From JBBSEX01 sp038239345 (GTDB lineage Bacteria; Acidobacteriota; Terriglobia; Bryobacterales; Bryobacteraceae): a stretch of 64,000 nt of DNA. The stretch is from NCBI GenBank assembly GCA_038239345.1, contig JBBSEX010000007.1, forward strand, positions 1-64,000. Direction: 5' to 3'. Under the pieces are notes generated by a model. The model saw only the letters and a program-made list of their open reading frames with translations. It searched no databases and was not told where the DNA came from. Shown here piece by piece: positions 1 to 7,132 of the stretch (positions are counted from its first letter, which is position 1; every line of letters begins with the position of its first letter). The translations under genes and the position numbers were made by a program.

Positions 1-730
1 AGAGATTGGCATTCCCGCAGCGTTCGCCATAGCCATTCATACAGCCTTGTACATGCGTGAATCCGGCTTCCACGGCGGCCAGCGCATTAGCTACCGCCAG
101 CTCCGAATCGTTATGAGTATGGATCCCAAGCACACCATCGAAGCGCGCTCGAACCTCCGCTGCGATCTCCGTTAGACGATGGGTGAGGGTGCCGCCATTG
201 GTGTCGCAAAGACACAACACATCGGCGCCGGCGTCTTTGGCGGCTTCGAGCGTGCGCAACGCAAATTCCGGATTGGCGATATAGCCGTCGAAGAAATGCT
301 CGGCGTCGTAGACTACTTCCTTGCCGTTATCCTTCAGGAATTTTACGGTCTCGGAGATGATGACAAGATTTTCCTGTTCGGTGATTCCCAAAGCGCGGTG
401 AACATGAAAATCCCAACTCTTTCCGAAGATGGAAACCACCGGGGTGTTCGCGTCCACCAGCGCCCGGACGCTGGGATCCTGGTCCACCGCATTGCGAGCG
501 AAACGTGTCGCGCCGAAAGCCGTCAGGCGAGCATGCTTAAACTTGATATCCTTCGCCCGGGCGAAGAATTCCTTATCTTTCGGATTCGAACCGGGCCAGC
601 CGCCCTCAATATAATCGATACCCAACTCATCCAGTTTCTGAGCGATCAGAATCTTGTCATCCACGGAGAAGGAGACGGCTTCGCCTTGCGTACCGTCGCG
701 GAGTGTCGTATCGAAGGTTGAGATTTTCAT
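1..730 (-). CDS. cimA: Citramalate synthase, N-terminal part (runs off window)
   Basis: This is the N-terminal 243 codons of an enzyme of the isopropylmalate/homocitrate synthase family; the gene continues beyond base 1. The start region reads MKISTFDTTLRDGTQGEAVS, with the DTTLRDGTQ signature, and a later HTHNDSELA segment supplies metal-binding histidines. The extra early motif GGWPGSNPKD is typical of the CimA type rather than LeuA. The enzyme would condense pyruvate with acetyl-CoA to citramalate, the first step of the threonine-independent isoleucine route. It lies 17 bases after ilvC and is probably the last gene of the ilvBNC-cimA transcript. The specific CimA assignment is by motif recall, not by alignment. 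Confidence 0.88.
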   Translation of the reverse strand, partial: MKISTFDTTLRDGTQGEAVSFSVDDKILIAQKLDELGIDYIEGGWPGSNPKDKEFFARAKDIKFKHARLTAFGATRFARNAVDQDPSVRALVDANTPVVSIFGKSWDFHVHRALGITEQENLVIISETVKFLKDNGKEVVYDAEHFFDGYIANPEFALRTLEAAKDAGADVLCLCDTNGGTLTHRLTEIAAEVRARFDGVLGIHTHNDSELAVANALAAVEAGFTHVQGCMNGYGERCGNANL

Positions 731-747
731 ATAAAAGAGTTGTAGGA

Positions 748-1788
748 CTAGTCGGCTCCTACGGCTGTTTGTTCCTGAGGAACGCTGTCGTCTTTGCGCT
801 TTTTTAAGAATGGCATCATTTCGCGCAGATCCTTGCCCACCGTTTCAATCCGCTGATGACGGGCAGCTTCGCGATCGGCCAGGAATTTGTGACGGCCGGA
901 TTTATTTTCGTCGATCCATTCCTTGGCGAATTGCCCGGATTGAATCTCCGAAAGAATCTTCCGCATTTCGGCGCGAGTCTCGGCGGTGACGATGCGTTTA
1001 CCGCGCGTATAATCGCCATATTCGGCGGTATCGGAAATGGAATAGCGCATATAGCCGAGGCCGCCTTCCTGCACCAGGTCGACGATCAGCTTCAGTTCAT
1101 GCAAGCATTCGAAATAAGCGATCTCCGGCGCGTACCCGGCATCCACCAGCGTTTCGAAGCCGGCGCGAATCAGCTCGCAAACACCACCGCAGAGTACCGA
1201 TTGTTCGCCGAACAGGTCGCTTTCGGTCTCTTCTTTGAATGTCGTCTCAATCACTCCGGCCTTGAGACACCCGAGTGCCAACGCATAGGCCAGAGCTTGT
1301 TCCAGCGCTTTGCCCGAAGGATTCTGATGCACGGCGACCAGAGCGGGAACGCCCACGCCTTCGGTGAACAGTTCGCGAACACGATGGCCTGGCGCCTTGG
1401 GCGCGATCATCGATACATCGACATCGGCCGGCGGAACAATCTGGCCGAAGTGAATGCAGAATCCGTGGGCGAACATCAGCGTCTTGCCGGCTGTCAGATG
1501 CGGAGCGATCTCCTTGTTATATAGGTCGCCCTGAATATGATCGGAAACCAGGATCATGATCACATCGGCGGCCTTGGTGGCTTCGGCTGTGGATAGAACC
1601 TGCAGCCCCGCGGCTTGCGCTTTCGCCGCGCTCTTGCTGCCCGCGTACAGTCCGACAATCACCTGGATGCCCGAATCGCGCAGATTCAGCGCGTGCGCAT
1701 GGCCCTGGCTGCCGTAACCGATGATCGCCACCGTCTTGCCTTGTAAGGGAGATAGATCTCCGTCTTTTTCGTAGTAACGCTTTGCCAT
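748..1788 (-). CDS. ilvC: Ketol-acid reductoisomerase (class I)
   Basis: At 346 residues this has the usual class I length. The N-terminus holds the dinucleotide-binding segment GYGSQGHAHALNLRDSG at about residue 24, and the C-terminal helical domain contains FGEQSVLCGG followed by the conserved glutamates of the dimetal site. It isomerises and reduces acetolactate or acetohydroxybutyrate with NADPH in valine, leucine and isoleucine synthesis. It abuts the ilvN stop codon with no gap and precedes cimA, so it belongs to the same operon and should be controlled by the attenuator upstream of ilvB. Confidence 0.97.
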   Translation of the reverse strand: MAKRYYEKDGDLSPLQGKTVAIIGYGSQGHAHALNLRDSGIQVIVGLYAGSKSAAKAQAAGLQVLSTAEATKAADVIMILVSDHIQGDLYNKEIAPHLTAGKTLMFAHGFCIHFGQIVPPADVDVSMIAPKAPGHRVRELFTEGVGVPALVAVHQNPSGKALEQALAYALALGCLKAGVIETTFKEETESDLFGEQSVLCGGVCELIRAGFETLVDAGYAPEIAYFECLHELKLIVDLVQEGGLGYMRYSISDTAEYGDYTRGKRIVTAETRAEMRKILSEIQSGQFAKEWIDENKSGRHKFLADREAARHQRIETVGKDLREMMPFLKKRKDDSVPQEQTAVGAD

Positions 1789-2343
1789 CTATTTAAGAAC
1801 TCCGTTGAGGATTTCAGCTCTTGCCGCTTCCGTGTCCATCGCGATGGGCGGAGCAAGTTTCAAACGCTTCGACTCAAGCGACACGGCCATGATGCCCGAG
1901 CGTGTAACTTCGATATCGCCATAACTGTCCATAACATTGATGAATTCGTCCAGCTTTTCCGGATCGCCGGTGACTTCGATGGCGTAACCCTCTGTTGAGG
2001 AATCCACTACGCGGGCGCTGAAGATTTCCGCTTCTTTCAGAATCGCCGTGCGATTCTCCATCACCGCGCGAATCCGCACCAACACCATTTCTCGGCGAAC
2101 GGCGGGGGATTCGGTAAGGTCGGCCGCCTGCAGAACGTTAATCAGACGGTTCATCTGCTTTACCACCTGCTGCCGCAGATTGGGCTCGACATCGACCACG
2201 ATGCTCATTCGAGAGAGCTCCGGATCAAGCGTACGAGCAACCGTCAGGCTCTCGATGTTGTAGCCCCGGGCGCTCAACAAACCGGTGACACGCATCAAGG
2301 CGCCGGGTTTATTTTCTAGTAGTACTGAGATAACTTGAAGCAT
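1789..2343 (-). CDS. ilvN: Acetolactate synthase small (regulatory) subunit
   Basis: The 184-residue protein begins with the ACT-domain pattern VISVLLENKPGALMRVTGLL, which binds the feedback inhibitor valine at the subunit interface, and continues with a second ACT-like C-terminal domain. It stimulates and regulates the IlvB catalytic subunit. It starts 13 bases after the ilvB stop and touches ilvC, which fits an ilvBNC operon. Length and motif order match the IlvH/IlvN family; the symbol ilvH would serve equally well. Confidence 0.95.
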   Translation of the reverse strand: MLQVISVLLENKPGALMRVTGLLSARGYNIESLTVARTLDPELSRMSIVVDVEPNLRQQVVKQMNRLINVLQAADLTESPAVRREMVLVRIRAVMENRTAILKEAEIFSARVVDSSTEGYAIEVTGDPEKLDEFINVMDSYGDIEVTRSGIMAVSLESKRLKLAPPIAMDTEAARAEILNGVLK

Positions 2344-2356
2344 ATATTTGCCGTAA

Positions 2357-4111
2357 CTATTGAGCCACCGTCACGGGTTGCGGCGGCCCCAGGACCATCT
2401 CATAAATCGCGCCGCCCGCGGGAACCATCGGATAGACGTTCTCATAGGGCGAAACCTTGACGTTCAGAAGATAAGGACCGGGTTCGGCGATGGCTTCTTC
2501 CAGCGCCGAGGATAGCTGAAGCGGACTGTCGATGGTGCGCCCTTTGAATCCATAAGCGCCGGCCAGCATCGCCGCATCGGGGAAAGTATTCAGTTCCACC
2601 GAAGACAGGCGGTTGTTATAGAACAACTCCTGCCACTGCCGAACCATCCCCAGATAACCGTTATTCATGATGACGATCTTGATCGGCAGACCGTGATTGG
2701 CAATTGTTGCCAGTTCCGGAATGGACATCTGGAAACCGCCGTCCCCGCAGATGGCGAAAACCAGTTTGCCAGGGCAGGCGAACTGCGCGCCAATCGCCGA
2801 GGGCAGCCCGAAACCCATCGATCCCAATCCACCGGAGTTGATCCAGAGCCGCGGGTGATTAAAGCGAATGAATTGCGCGGCCCACATCTGATGCTGGCCG
2901 ACGTCGCTGGTAACGATCGCTTCCCCGCCCGACAGGCGGTCGATTTCATGCATCAGGTGCTGCGGCTTGATCTCCGAAGTGGAAAATTGCGGGGCCAGCG
3001 GATGCTCTTCTTTCCAGCCGCGAATCTGCTTCCACCAAGCCATGCGACCGGCCGAATTCTTCTCGCTCATCTCCGGCTTGAGTTCTTCGACGACCCGGTT
3101 CAGCTTTCCCAGGACGCGTTTCACGTCGCCTACGATAGGTAGATCGGCCGTGCGATTCTTACTGATTTCCGCCGGATCGATATCGACATGAATCACCTTG
3201 GCGTGCGGGGCGAACGTCTTCAGTCCGCCGGTAACACGGTCATCGAAGCGGGTTCCCAACGCGATCAGAAGGTCGCAATGGGTCATGCCCATGTTGGACG
3301 CGTAGCTGCCGTGCATTCCAGGCATGCTGATGAAATTCGGATGGCTGGAGGAGACTCCACCCAGCCCCATTAACGTGCAGACAGCCGGCACGTCCAGCAG
3401 TTCCACCAGTTCCGTGAGTTCCGCGGAAGCTTCGGCCGCGATGATGCCCCCACCGGCGTAAACGAAGGGCCGTTGCGCTTCCCACATCATCTGCGCCGCG
3501 CGGCGAATCTGGCCGGTGTGTCCTTCGGTATAAATCTTATAGCCGGGCAAATGGATTTCCGATACCGGCGCGTAATGCGCATGGGCTTGGAAGACATCTT
3601 TGGGAATATCCACCAGCACCGGACCCGGACGGCCGCTCTTGGCAATGTAAAACGCCTCATGAATGATGCGCGGCAGATCGTTCACATGCTGCACCATAAA
3701 ATTGTGCTTGGTGCAGGAACGCGTGATGCCAAACGTATCCGCCTCTTGAAACGCGTCGGTGCCGATCAACTTCGTCGAAACCTGGCCCGTGATGGCGATC
3801 AGCGGGATCGAATCCATCATGGCGTCGACCAAGCCTGTTACCAGATTCGTCGCGCCCGGGCCGGAAGTCGCGCAGCAAACTCCCACTTTCCCAGTCGATC
3901 GAGCGTAGCCTTCCGCGGCAAAGCAGGCGTTCTGTTCATGACGCACCAGGACATGCCGAATCGGATGATCGTACAGCGCGTCGTAGAGCGGAATTGTCAC
4001 CCCGCCGGGATAGCCGAAGATGCAATCCACTTCTTCCTGGACCAGGCATTCCAGAAGGATTCGCGCTCCGTTCATCAGCGTCGTCTTCGGTTCATTTACA
4101 GGAACTGACAT
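2357..4111 (-). CDS. ilvB: Acetolactate synthase large (catalytic) subunit
   Basis: This thiamine-diphosphate enzyme condenses two pyruvates, or pyruvate and 2-oxobutyrate, at the first common step of branched-chain amino acid synthesis. The catalytic Glu lies in RHEQNACFAAEGYARSTG, and the TPP/Mg motif runs from GDGGFQMS to IVIMNNGYLGMVRQWQ. I choose the start at 4111 (584 residues, beginning MSVPVNEPKTT) because a GGAGAG ribosome-binding site lies five bases upstream; an in-frame ATG at 4138 would add nine residues but has no such site and falls close to the attenuator tail. The gene follows the leader peptide and terminator described at 4143-4315. Confidence 0.96.
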   Translation of the reverse strand: MSVPVNEPKTTLMNGARILLECLVQEEVDCIFGYPGGVTIPLYDALYDHPIRHVLVRHEQNACFAAEGYARSTGKVGVCCATSGPGATNLVTGLVDAMMDSIPLIAITGQVSTKLIGTDAFQEADTFGITRSCTKHNFMVQHVNDLPRIIHEAFYIAKSGRPGPVLVDIPKDVFQAHAHYAPVSEIHLPGYKIYTEGHTGQIRRAAQMMWEAQRPFVYAGGGIIAAEASAELTELVELLDVPAVCTLMGLGGVSSSHPNFISMPGMHGSYASNMGMTHCDLLIALGTRFDDRVTGGLKTFAPHAKVIHVDIDPAEISKNRTADLPIVGDVKRVLGKLNRVVEELKPEMSEKNSAGRMAWWKQIRGWKEEHPLAPQFSTSEIKPQHLMHEIDRLSGGEAIVTSDVGQHQMWAAQFIRFNHPRLWINSGGLGSMGFGLPSAIGAQFACPGKLVFAICGDGGFQMSIPELATIANHGLPIKIVIMNNGYLGMVRQWQELFYNNRLSSVELNTFPDAAMLAGAYGFKGRTIDSPLQLSSALEEAIAEPGPYLLNVKVSPYENVYPMVPAGGAIYEMVLGPPQPVTVAQ

Positions 4112-4142
4112 CGTACTCTCCAGAATGTTCGGTCTCAAATGG

Positions 4143-4183
4143 AAAAGGCCACCGGCTGGGATGTTTTCCCCGCCAGTGGCCTT
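4143..4183 (-). terminator. Attenuator terminator of the ilv operon
   Basis: On the minus strand the arms AAGGCCACTGGCGGGG and CCCAGCCGGTGGCCTT can form a 16-position stem with 14 Watson-Crick pairs, one T-G wobble and one mismatch, around the loop AAAACAT. The transcript then runs into TTTTCC. It lies between the leader peptide stop codon and the ilvB ribosome-binding site, the position of an attenuator rather than a gene-end terminator. Structure was judged by eye, without energy calculation. Confidence 0.85.
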
Positions 4184-4232
4184 CGTTTATCTTCGAGGGA
4201 CCGTTCAGGCGGGGCTTCTAACTAAGACCCCG
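4168..4232 (-). promoter_or_regulatory. Competing protector and antiterminator RNA structures (ilv attenuator)
   Basis: Strand 1 (CGGGG at 4228-4232) and strand 2 (CCCCG at 4210-4214) form a protector hairpin of about eight pairs over the last Ile/Val/Leu codons of the leader peptide. Strand 2 (CCCCGCC at 4208-4214) is also a perfect seven-base complement of strand 3 (GGCGGGG at 4168-4174), which is the 5' arm of the terminator. A ribosome stalled on the branched-chain codons would cover strand 1 and free strand 2 to pair with strand 3, preventing termination. The 1:2, 2:3 and 3:4 arrangement is the classical one for amino-acid attenuators; the regulatory outcome is inferred. Confidence 0.8.
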
Positions 4233-4315
4233 ATAATAATGGACTGAACGAGAACCACAGTAAGCTTTGCGGGAACAGCGCCGAGAGTGAAGTCCGGTAG
4301 GTCTCGAAATCTCAT
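4205..4315 (-). CDS. ilv operon leader peptide (36 residues)
   Basis: This small reading frame starts with ATG and reads MRFRDLPDFTLGAVPAK at its start. Residues 18 to 32 contain eleven branched-chain residues out of fifteen, including the runs TVVLV, III and GVLV, and the peptide ends RSPA. An AGGGA ribosome-binding site lies seven bases upstream. The last codons overlap strands 1 and 2 of the attenuator, and the stop codon lies 93 bases before the ilvB start. The composition is what is expected of a control peptide sensing charged Ile, Val and Leu tRNA. The frame differs from a longer uncontrolled frame over the same bases (4218-4412), which lacks this composition. Confidence 0.85.
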   Translation of the reverse strand: MRFRDLPDFTLGAVPAKLTVVLVQSIIIGVLVRSPA

Positions 4316-4334
4316 CAACATTCCCTATGTGTCG

Positions 4335-4363
4335 AGAGTAACCGAAGCGTTTGGTAAATGCAA
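4335..4363 (-). promoter_or_regulatory. Possible sigma-70-type promoter for the ilv leader
   Basis: On the minus strand TTGCAT (4358-4363) and TACTCT (4335-4340) are separated by 17 bases. Transcription would begin near 4328, about a dozen bases before the leader-peptide start. The match to consensus is moderate and there is no experimental support. Confidence 0.4.
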
Positions 4364-4469
4364 GAGGATGTTGCCATAAATAATGCTTATGCTTCTCGGC
4401 AACCTTACCCAAACGGTCGCAGAAATTTGGCGTGCCTCGGGATATAGAGCCACGCCACGCCGCGGAGAC

Positions 4470-5954
4470 TTACTTGATGCCCATGGAGATCACGATATTC
4501 AGACCAAACGCGAACAAGCCCGCCCCCAGCAGAACACATACGGGGAGCGTCAGTACCCAGGCCAGAAGCAGATTGCGCAGCGTGTCCATTTGCAGGCCGG
4601 AGCGATTGGCGGCCATCGTAGCGGCGATCCCCGATGACAGCACGTGCGTCGTACTAACGGGCAGTCCAAGGACGTCGGCCGCGCCGATTGTTACCATCGC
4701 GACCAATTCGGCGGAGGCGCCTTGGGCGTAGGTGAGGTGTTCTTTGCCGATCTTCTCACCCACCGTAACAACAATTCGTTTCCACCCGATCATCGTTCCC
4801 AACCCAAGCGCTAATGCCACCGCGAGCTTCACCCAACCAGGAATGAATTTCGTTACTTCTCCAGCTTGGTCTTGAGAGCGGCAGCTTCCTTCTGTTCCGC
4901 GGGATCGGTAAGCTTCTTGCCCTTCACGAGTTTTCCGAGAGATTCGGAGACCAGATAGATCCGTACGCAGAGCGCTGCGGCCAGGCCGGTCGAGCTCGGT
5001 CAGGTTGGTCTTGCCGCTCAGCTTGTCGGAGATCTCGCGGCATTTGGTGCCGATTGCGGCATAGGTGCGATCGGTGACGTAGCCCGTCGTTTTTAAATAA
5101 GACGACAATTCGTCGGAAGCCACTTGATACCCGCCCATCGCGACACCTGGAGCATGTCGATCCATCTGGAAAGAGATGGTCTGCGTGGTAGCGGTAATCT
5201 CCTTTATGGTGGCCGGGTCGGCATTCAAATTCACGGCGTAGGCGCCGGGGAGGATGCCGATCAGGATCAGCATGATGAGTCCCATGCCTTTTTGTCCGTC
5301 GTTCGACCCGTGAGCGAAGCTGACGCCGGTGCAAGTGAGCACCAGAAGCCCGCGAATCCACGTCGGCGGTGTCTTGCCTTCGGGCGACTTGTATAGTTCC
5401 GGCACCTTGATTAAGGCTTTGGCGAGCAAAAGCAGCAAGCCTGCGCAGACGAATCCGACGATGGGCGAGACCAGCAGGGAAATGCCTACTTCTTGTGCCT
5501 TCGCCCAGTTGACGCCCTCGCCGAAGACGTGACCTTTCGATAGCAGAGAGTTTGCCAGGCCGACGCCCATGATCGATCCAATCAATGTATGTGAGCTCGA
5601 TGCCGGCAAGCCCAACCACCAGGTACCGAGATTCCAAATGATGGCCGAGATCAGAAGCGCGAACACCATCGCGAAGCCGGCGCCTGAGCCTACGTTGATC
5701 ACCAGTTCAACGGGCAACAGGGCAATGATTCCGAATGCCACCGCCCCGGACGAAGTGAGTACGCCAATCAGGTTCCATAGCCCCGACGAGACCACGGCGA
5801 CCACTGGTTTTAACGAATGTGTGTAAATAACGGTAGCCACTGCGTTCGCGGTTTCGTGGAATCCATTCACGAACTCGAAGGCGAGCGCCAAGGTAAGAGC
5901 AAGCAGCAAAAATAGTGCGGTGCCGCTCGTAAGCGTTTCTCCAAAAATCTCCAC
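4470..5954 (-). CDS. pit: PiT-family inorganic phosphate transporter with a short out-of-frame stretch
   Basis: This 494-residue polytopic membrane protein carries both PiT signatures: FVNGFHETANAVATVIYTHS near the N-terminus and ASAELVAMVTIGAADVLGLP in the second half. It should import phosphate or metal phosphate by proton coupling. The start is a GTG. The central cytoplasmic loop is odd: from about 4961 to 4858 the encoded text (beginning LSGLRISRKTREGQ) looks random, whereas the adjacent frame reads IYLVSESLGKLVKGKKLTDP and continues as a sensible acidic-basic helix to KLEK. Two shifts, apparently a loss of two bases and then one, would explain it and restore the frame. No PhoU-like gene is adjacent. 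Confidence 0.9.
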   Translation of the reverse strand: MEIFGETLTSGTALFLLLALTLALAFEFVNGFHETANAVATVIYTHSLKPVVAVVSSGLWNLIGVLTSSGAVAFGIIALLPVELVINVGSGAGFAMVFALLISAIIWNLGTWWLGLPASSSHTLIGSIMGVGLANSLLSKGHVFGEGVNWAKAQEVGISLLVSPIVGFVCAGLLLLLAKALIKVPELYKSPEGKTPPTWIRGLLVLTCTGVSFAHGSNDGQKGMGLIMLILIGILPGAYAVNLNADPATIKEITATTQTISFQMDRHAPGVAMGGYQVASDELSSYLKTTGYVTDRTYAAIGTKCREISDKLSGKTNLTELDRPGRSALRTDLSGLRISRKTREGQEAYRSRGTEGSCRSQDQAGEVTKFIPGWVKLAVALALGLGTMIGWKRIVVTVGEKIGKEHLTYAQGASAELVAMVTIGAADVLGLPVSTTHVLSSGIAATMAANRSGLQMDTLRNLLLAWVLTLPVCVLLGAGLFAFGLNIVISMGIK

Positions 5955-6104
5955 TCAACGTCGTCCCAGGACTGGTGTTTGTAAAACAGGATTTCCTAGC
6001 ATAGGGACTATCCATTACAGCGGGATAACAACACGATGAAGAACTTTGAGTGCCCAAACGGCTGGTAAGGCGGCTAACTTTCGGGGCGGTACAATGAGGG
6101 CGAC

Positions 6105-6698
6105 TTGCAAAAACGATGGGTGGGATTAGGCGTCGCCGTTGGATTTTTTCTGGCCTTCGTTATTCTCTTAGGCTGGAAAATTATCGTGCCGCATTTTGGC
6201 GGGGCGTCGCAGACCCTGGATTCGCAGGCCGTCGTCAAAGAAATTCGCAGCTTAAGCGAACTGATCTCCGTGAAGTACACGGTCCAGAAGGTGGTTGGCT
6301 TTGAAGAGAAGAAGATTCCCTTCGGAACCGAGAAAATTCTCCTGATCGTCCAGGCCGAGGTTCTCGCCGGTATCGACCTTTCGCGGCTCTCGCCGAAAGA
6401 CGTCGAGATTCTCCGCGACCGCCGCATCAAAATCACGCTCCCGCCGCCCAAGATCGTGCACGTTGTGATCGACGATAAAGAGACCAAGGTTTGGGACCGC
6501 CAGGTAACCTGGTGGACCCCCTGGGTTCCTTATAATCCCGATCTGGAGCGCCAGGCGCGGCTAGCGGCGAAGGATTCCATTGAGAAGGCCGCGCTGGAGA
6601 TGGGCATTCTTGGTCAAGCCAAGCGCAATGCCGAAGTAACGATTCGGAGTTTGCTGGAGACTCTGGGCGTGCAGGCGATCACCACCGAAGGTACGTAG
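6105..6698 (+). CDS. DUF4230 family membrane-anchored protein
   Basis: The 197-residue protein has one N-terminal membrane segment (WVGLGVAVGFFLAFVILLGW) followed by an extracytoplasmic domain. The text SLSELISVKYTVQKVVGFEE and a later KITLPPPKIVHVVIDDKETK fit the DUF4230 pattern, in which a basic, alternating beta region follows a TM helix. The function of the family is unknown. The start is TTG, supported by a GAGGG site five bases upstream; the next in-frame methionine lies too far inside the family pattern. It is divergent from pit and unlinked to the next gene by any overlap. Confidence 0.75.
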   Translation: MQKRWVGLGVAVGFFLAFVILLGWKIIVPHFGGASQTLDSQAVVKEIRSLSELISVKYTVQKVVGFEEKKIPFGTEKILLIVQAEVLAGIDLSRLSPKDVEILRDRRIKITLPPPKIVHVVIDDKETKVWDRQVTWWTPWVPYNPDLERQARLAAKDSIEKAALEMGILGQAKRNAEVTIRSLLETLGVQAITTEGT

Positions 6699-6737
6699 CA
6701 CGATGAACGGCACGGGATCTGACGCGCCGCTGATATA

Positions 6738-7055
6738 GTGAAACTAGTGAATTCGCCCCCCAGCATTTGGAAGGCAGTGCTGATCCTGCTCGTCCTATGC
6801 GGCACGTTTGTCCATCAGGCCGAGGCTCTTTCACCGGTTCATCAGCACAGTGCCGACAGCGAGCCGACTCACTGTTGCGGAGTCTGCCATAGCGGACATC
6901 TCGCGTTCGTCCAGCCCGCTCCCACTTCGCTTCACTCGAATTTTGGACAGTTACAATGGCGCTTCACGGCCGAAGAACCGTTAACGGTTTGCGATACTTC
7001 GGTTCCCTTCCGTCCCTCGCGCGCTCCGCCACTTAATCCCCTTCTTACCTCTTAA
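6738..7055 (+). CDS. Small exported His/Cys-rich protein
   Basis: I do not recognise the family. The 105-residue product starts at GTG and has a signal-like N-terminus (WKAVLILLVLCGTFVHQAEA). The mature start is rich in metal ligands: HQHSADSEPTHCCGVCHSGH holds four His and three Cys within 20 residues. The rest is Pro-rich and low in complexity. It lies 77 bases before a TonB-dependent receptor gene in the same direction, so a role in periplasmic metal capture or sensing is an inference from composition and position. No convincing ribosome-binding site is visible, which lowers confidence in the start. Confidence 0.55.
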   Translation: MKLVNSPPSIWKAVLILLVLCGTFVHQAEALSPVHQHSADSEPTHCCGVCHSGHLAFVQPAPTSLHSNFGQLQWRFTAEEPLTVCDTSVPFRPSRAPPLNPLLTS

Positions 7056-7132
7056 TGGATTGCCAGGAGCATCAGCCGCTCCGATTCTATACGTTGGTTC
7101 CATCACAAAACGCAATGAGGAGATCGGATTAA

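Noticed and set aside
4111..4330. T-box riboswitch upstream of ilvB
   Set aside because: No T-box consensus (GGTGGNACCGCG type) or specifier stem is seen; a leader peptide explains the structure.
4218..4412. A 64-codon frame upstream of ilvB ending in HYYRGLS
   Set aside because: Its frame has no branched-chain codon run; the overlapping 36-codon frame fits the attenuator far better.
5707..6057. A 116-codon minus-strand frame at the pit start
   Set aside because: Shadow of the pit N-terminus; the PiT signature is in the other frame.
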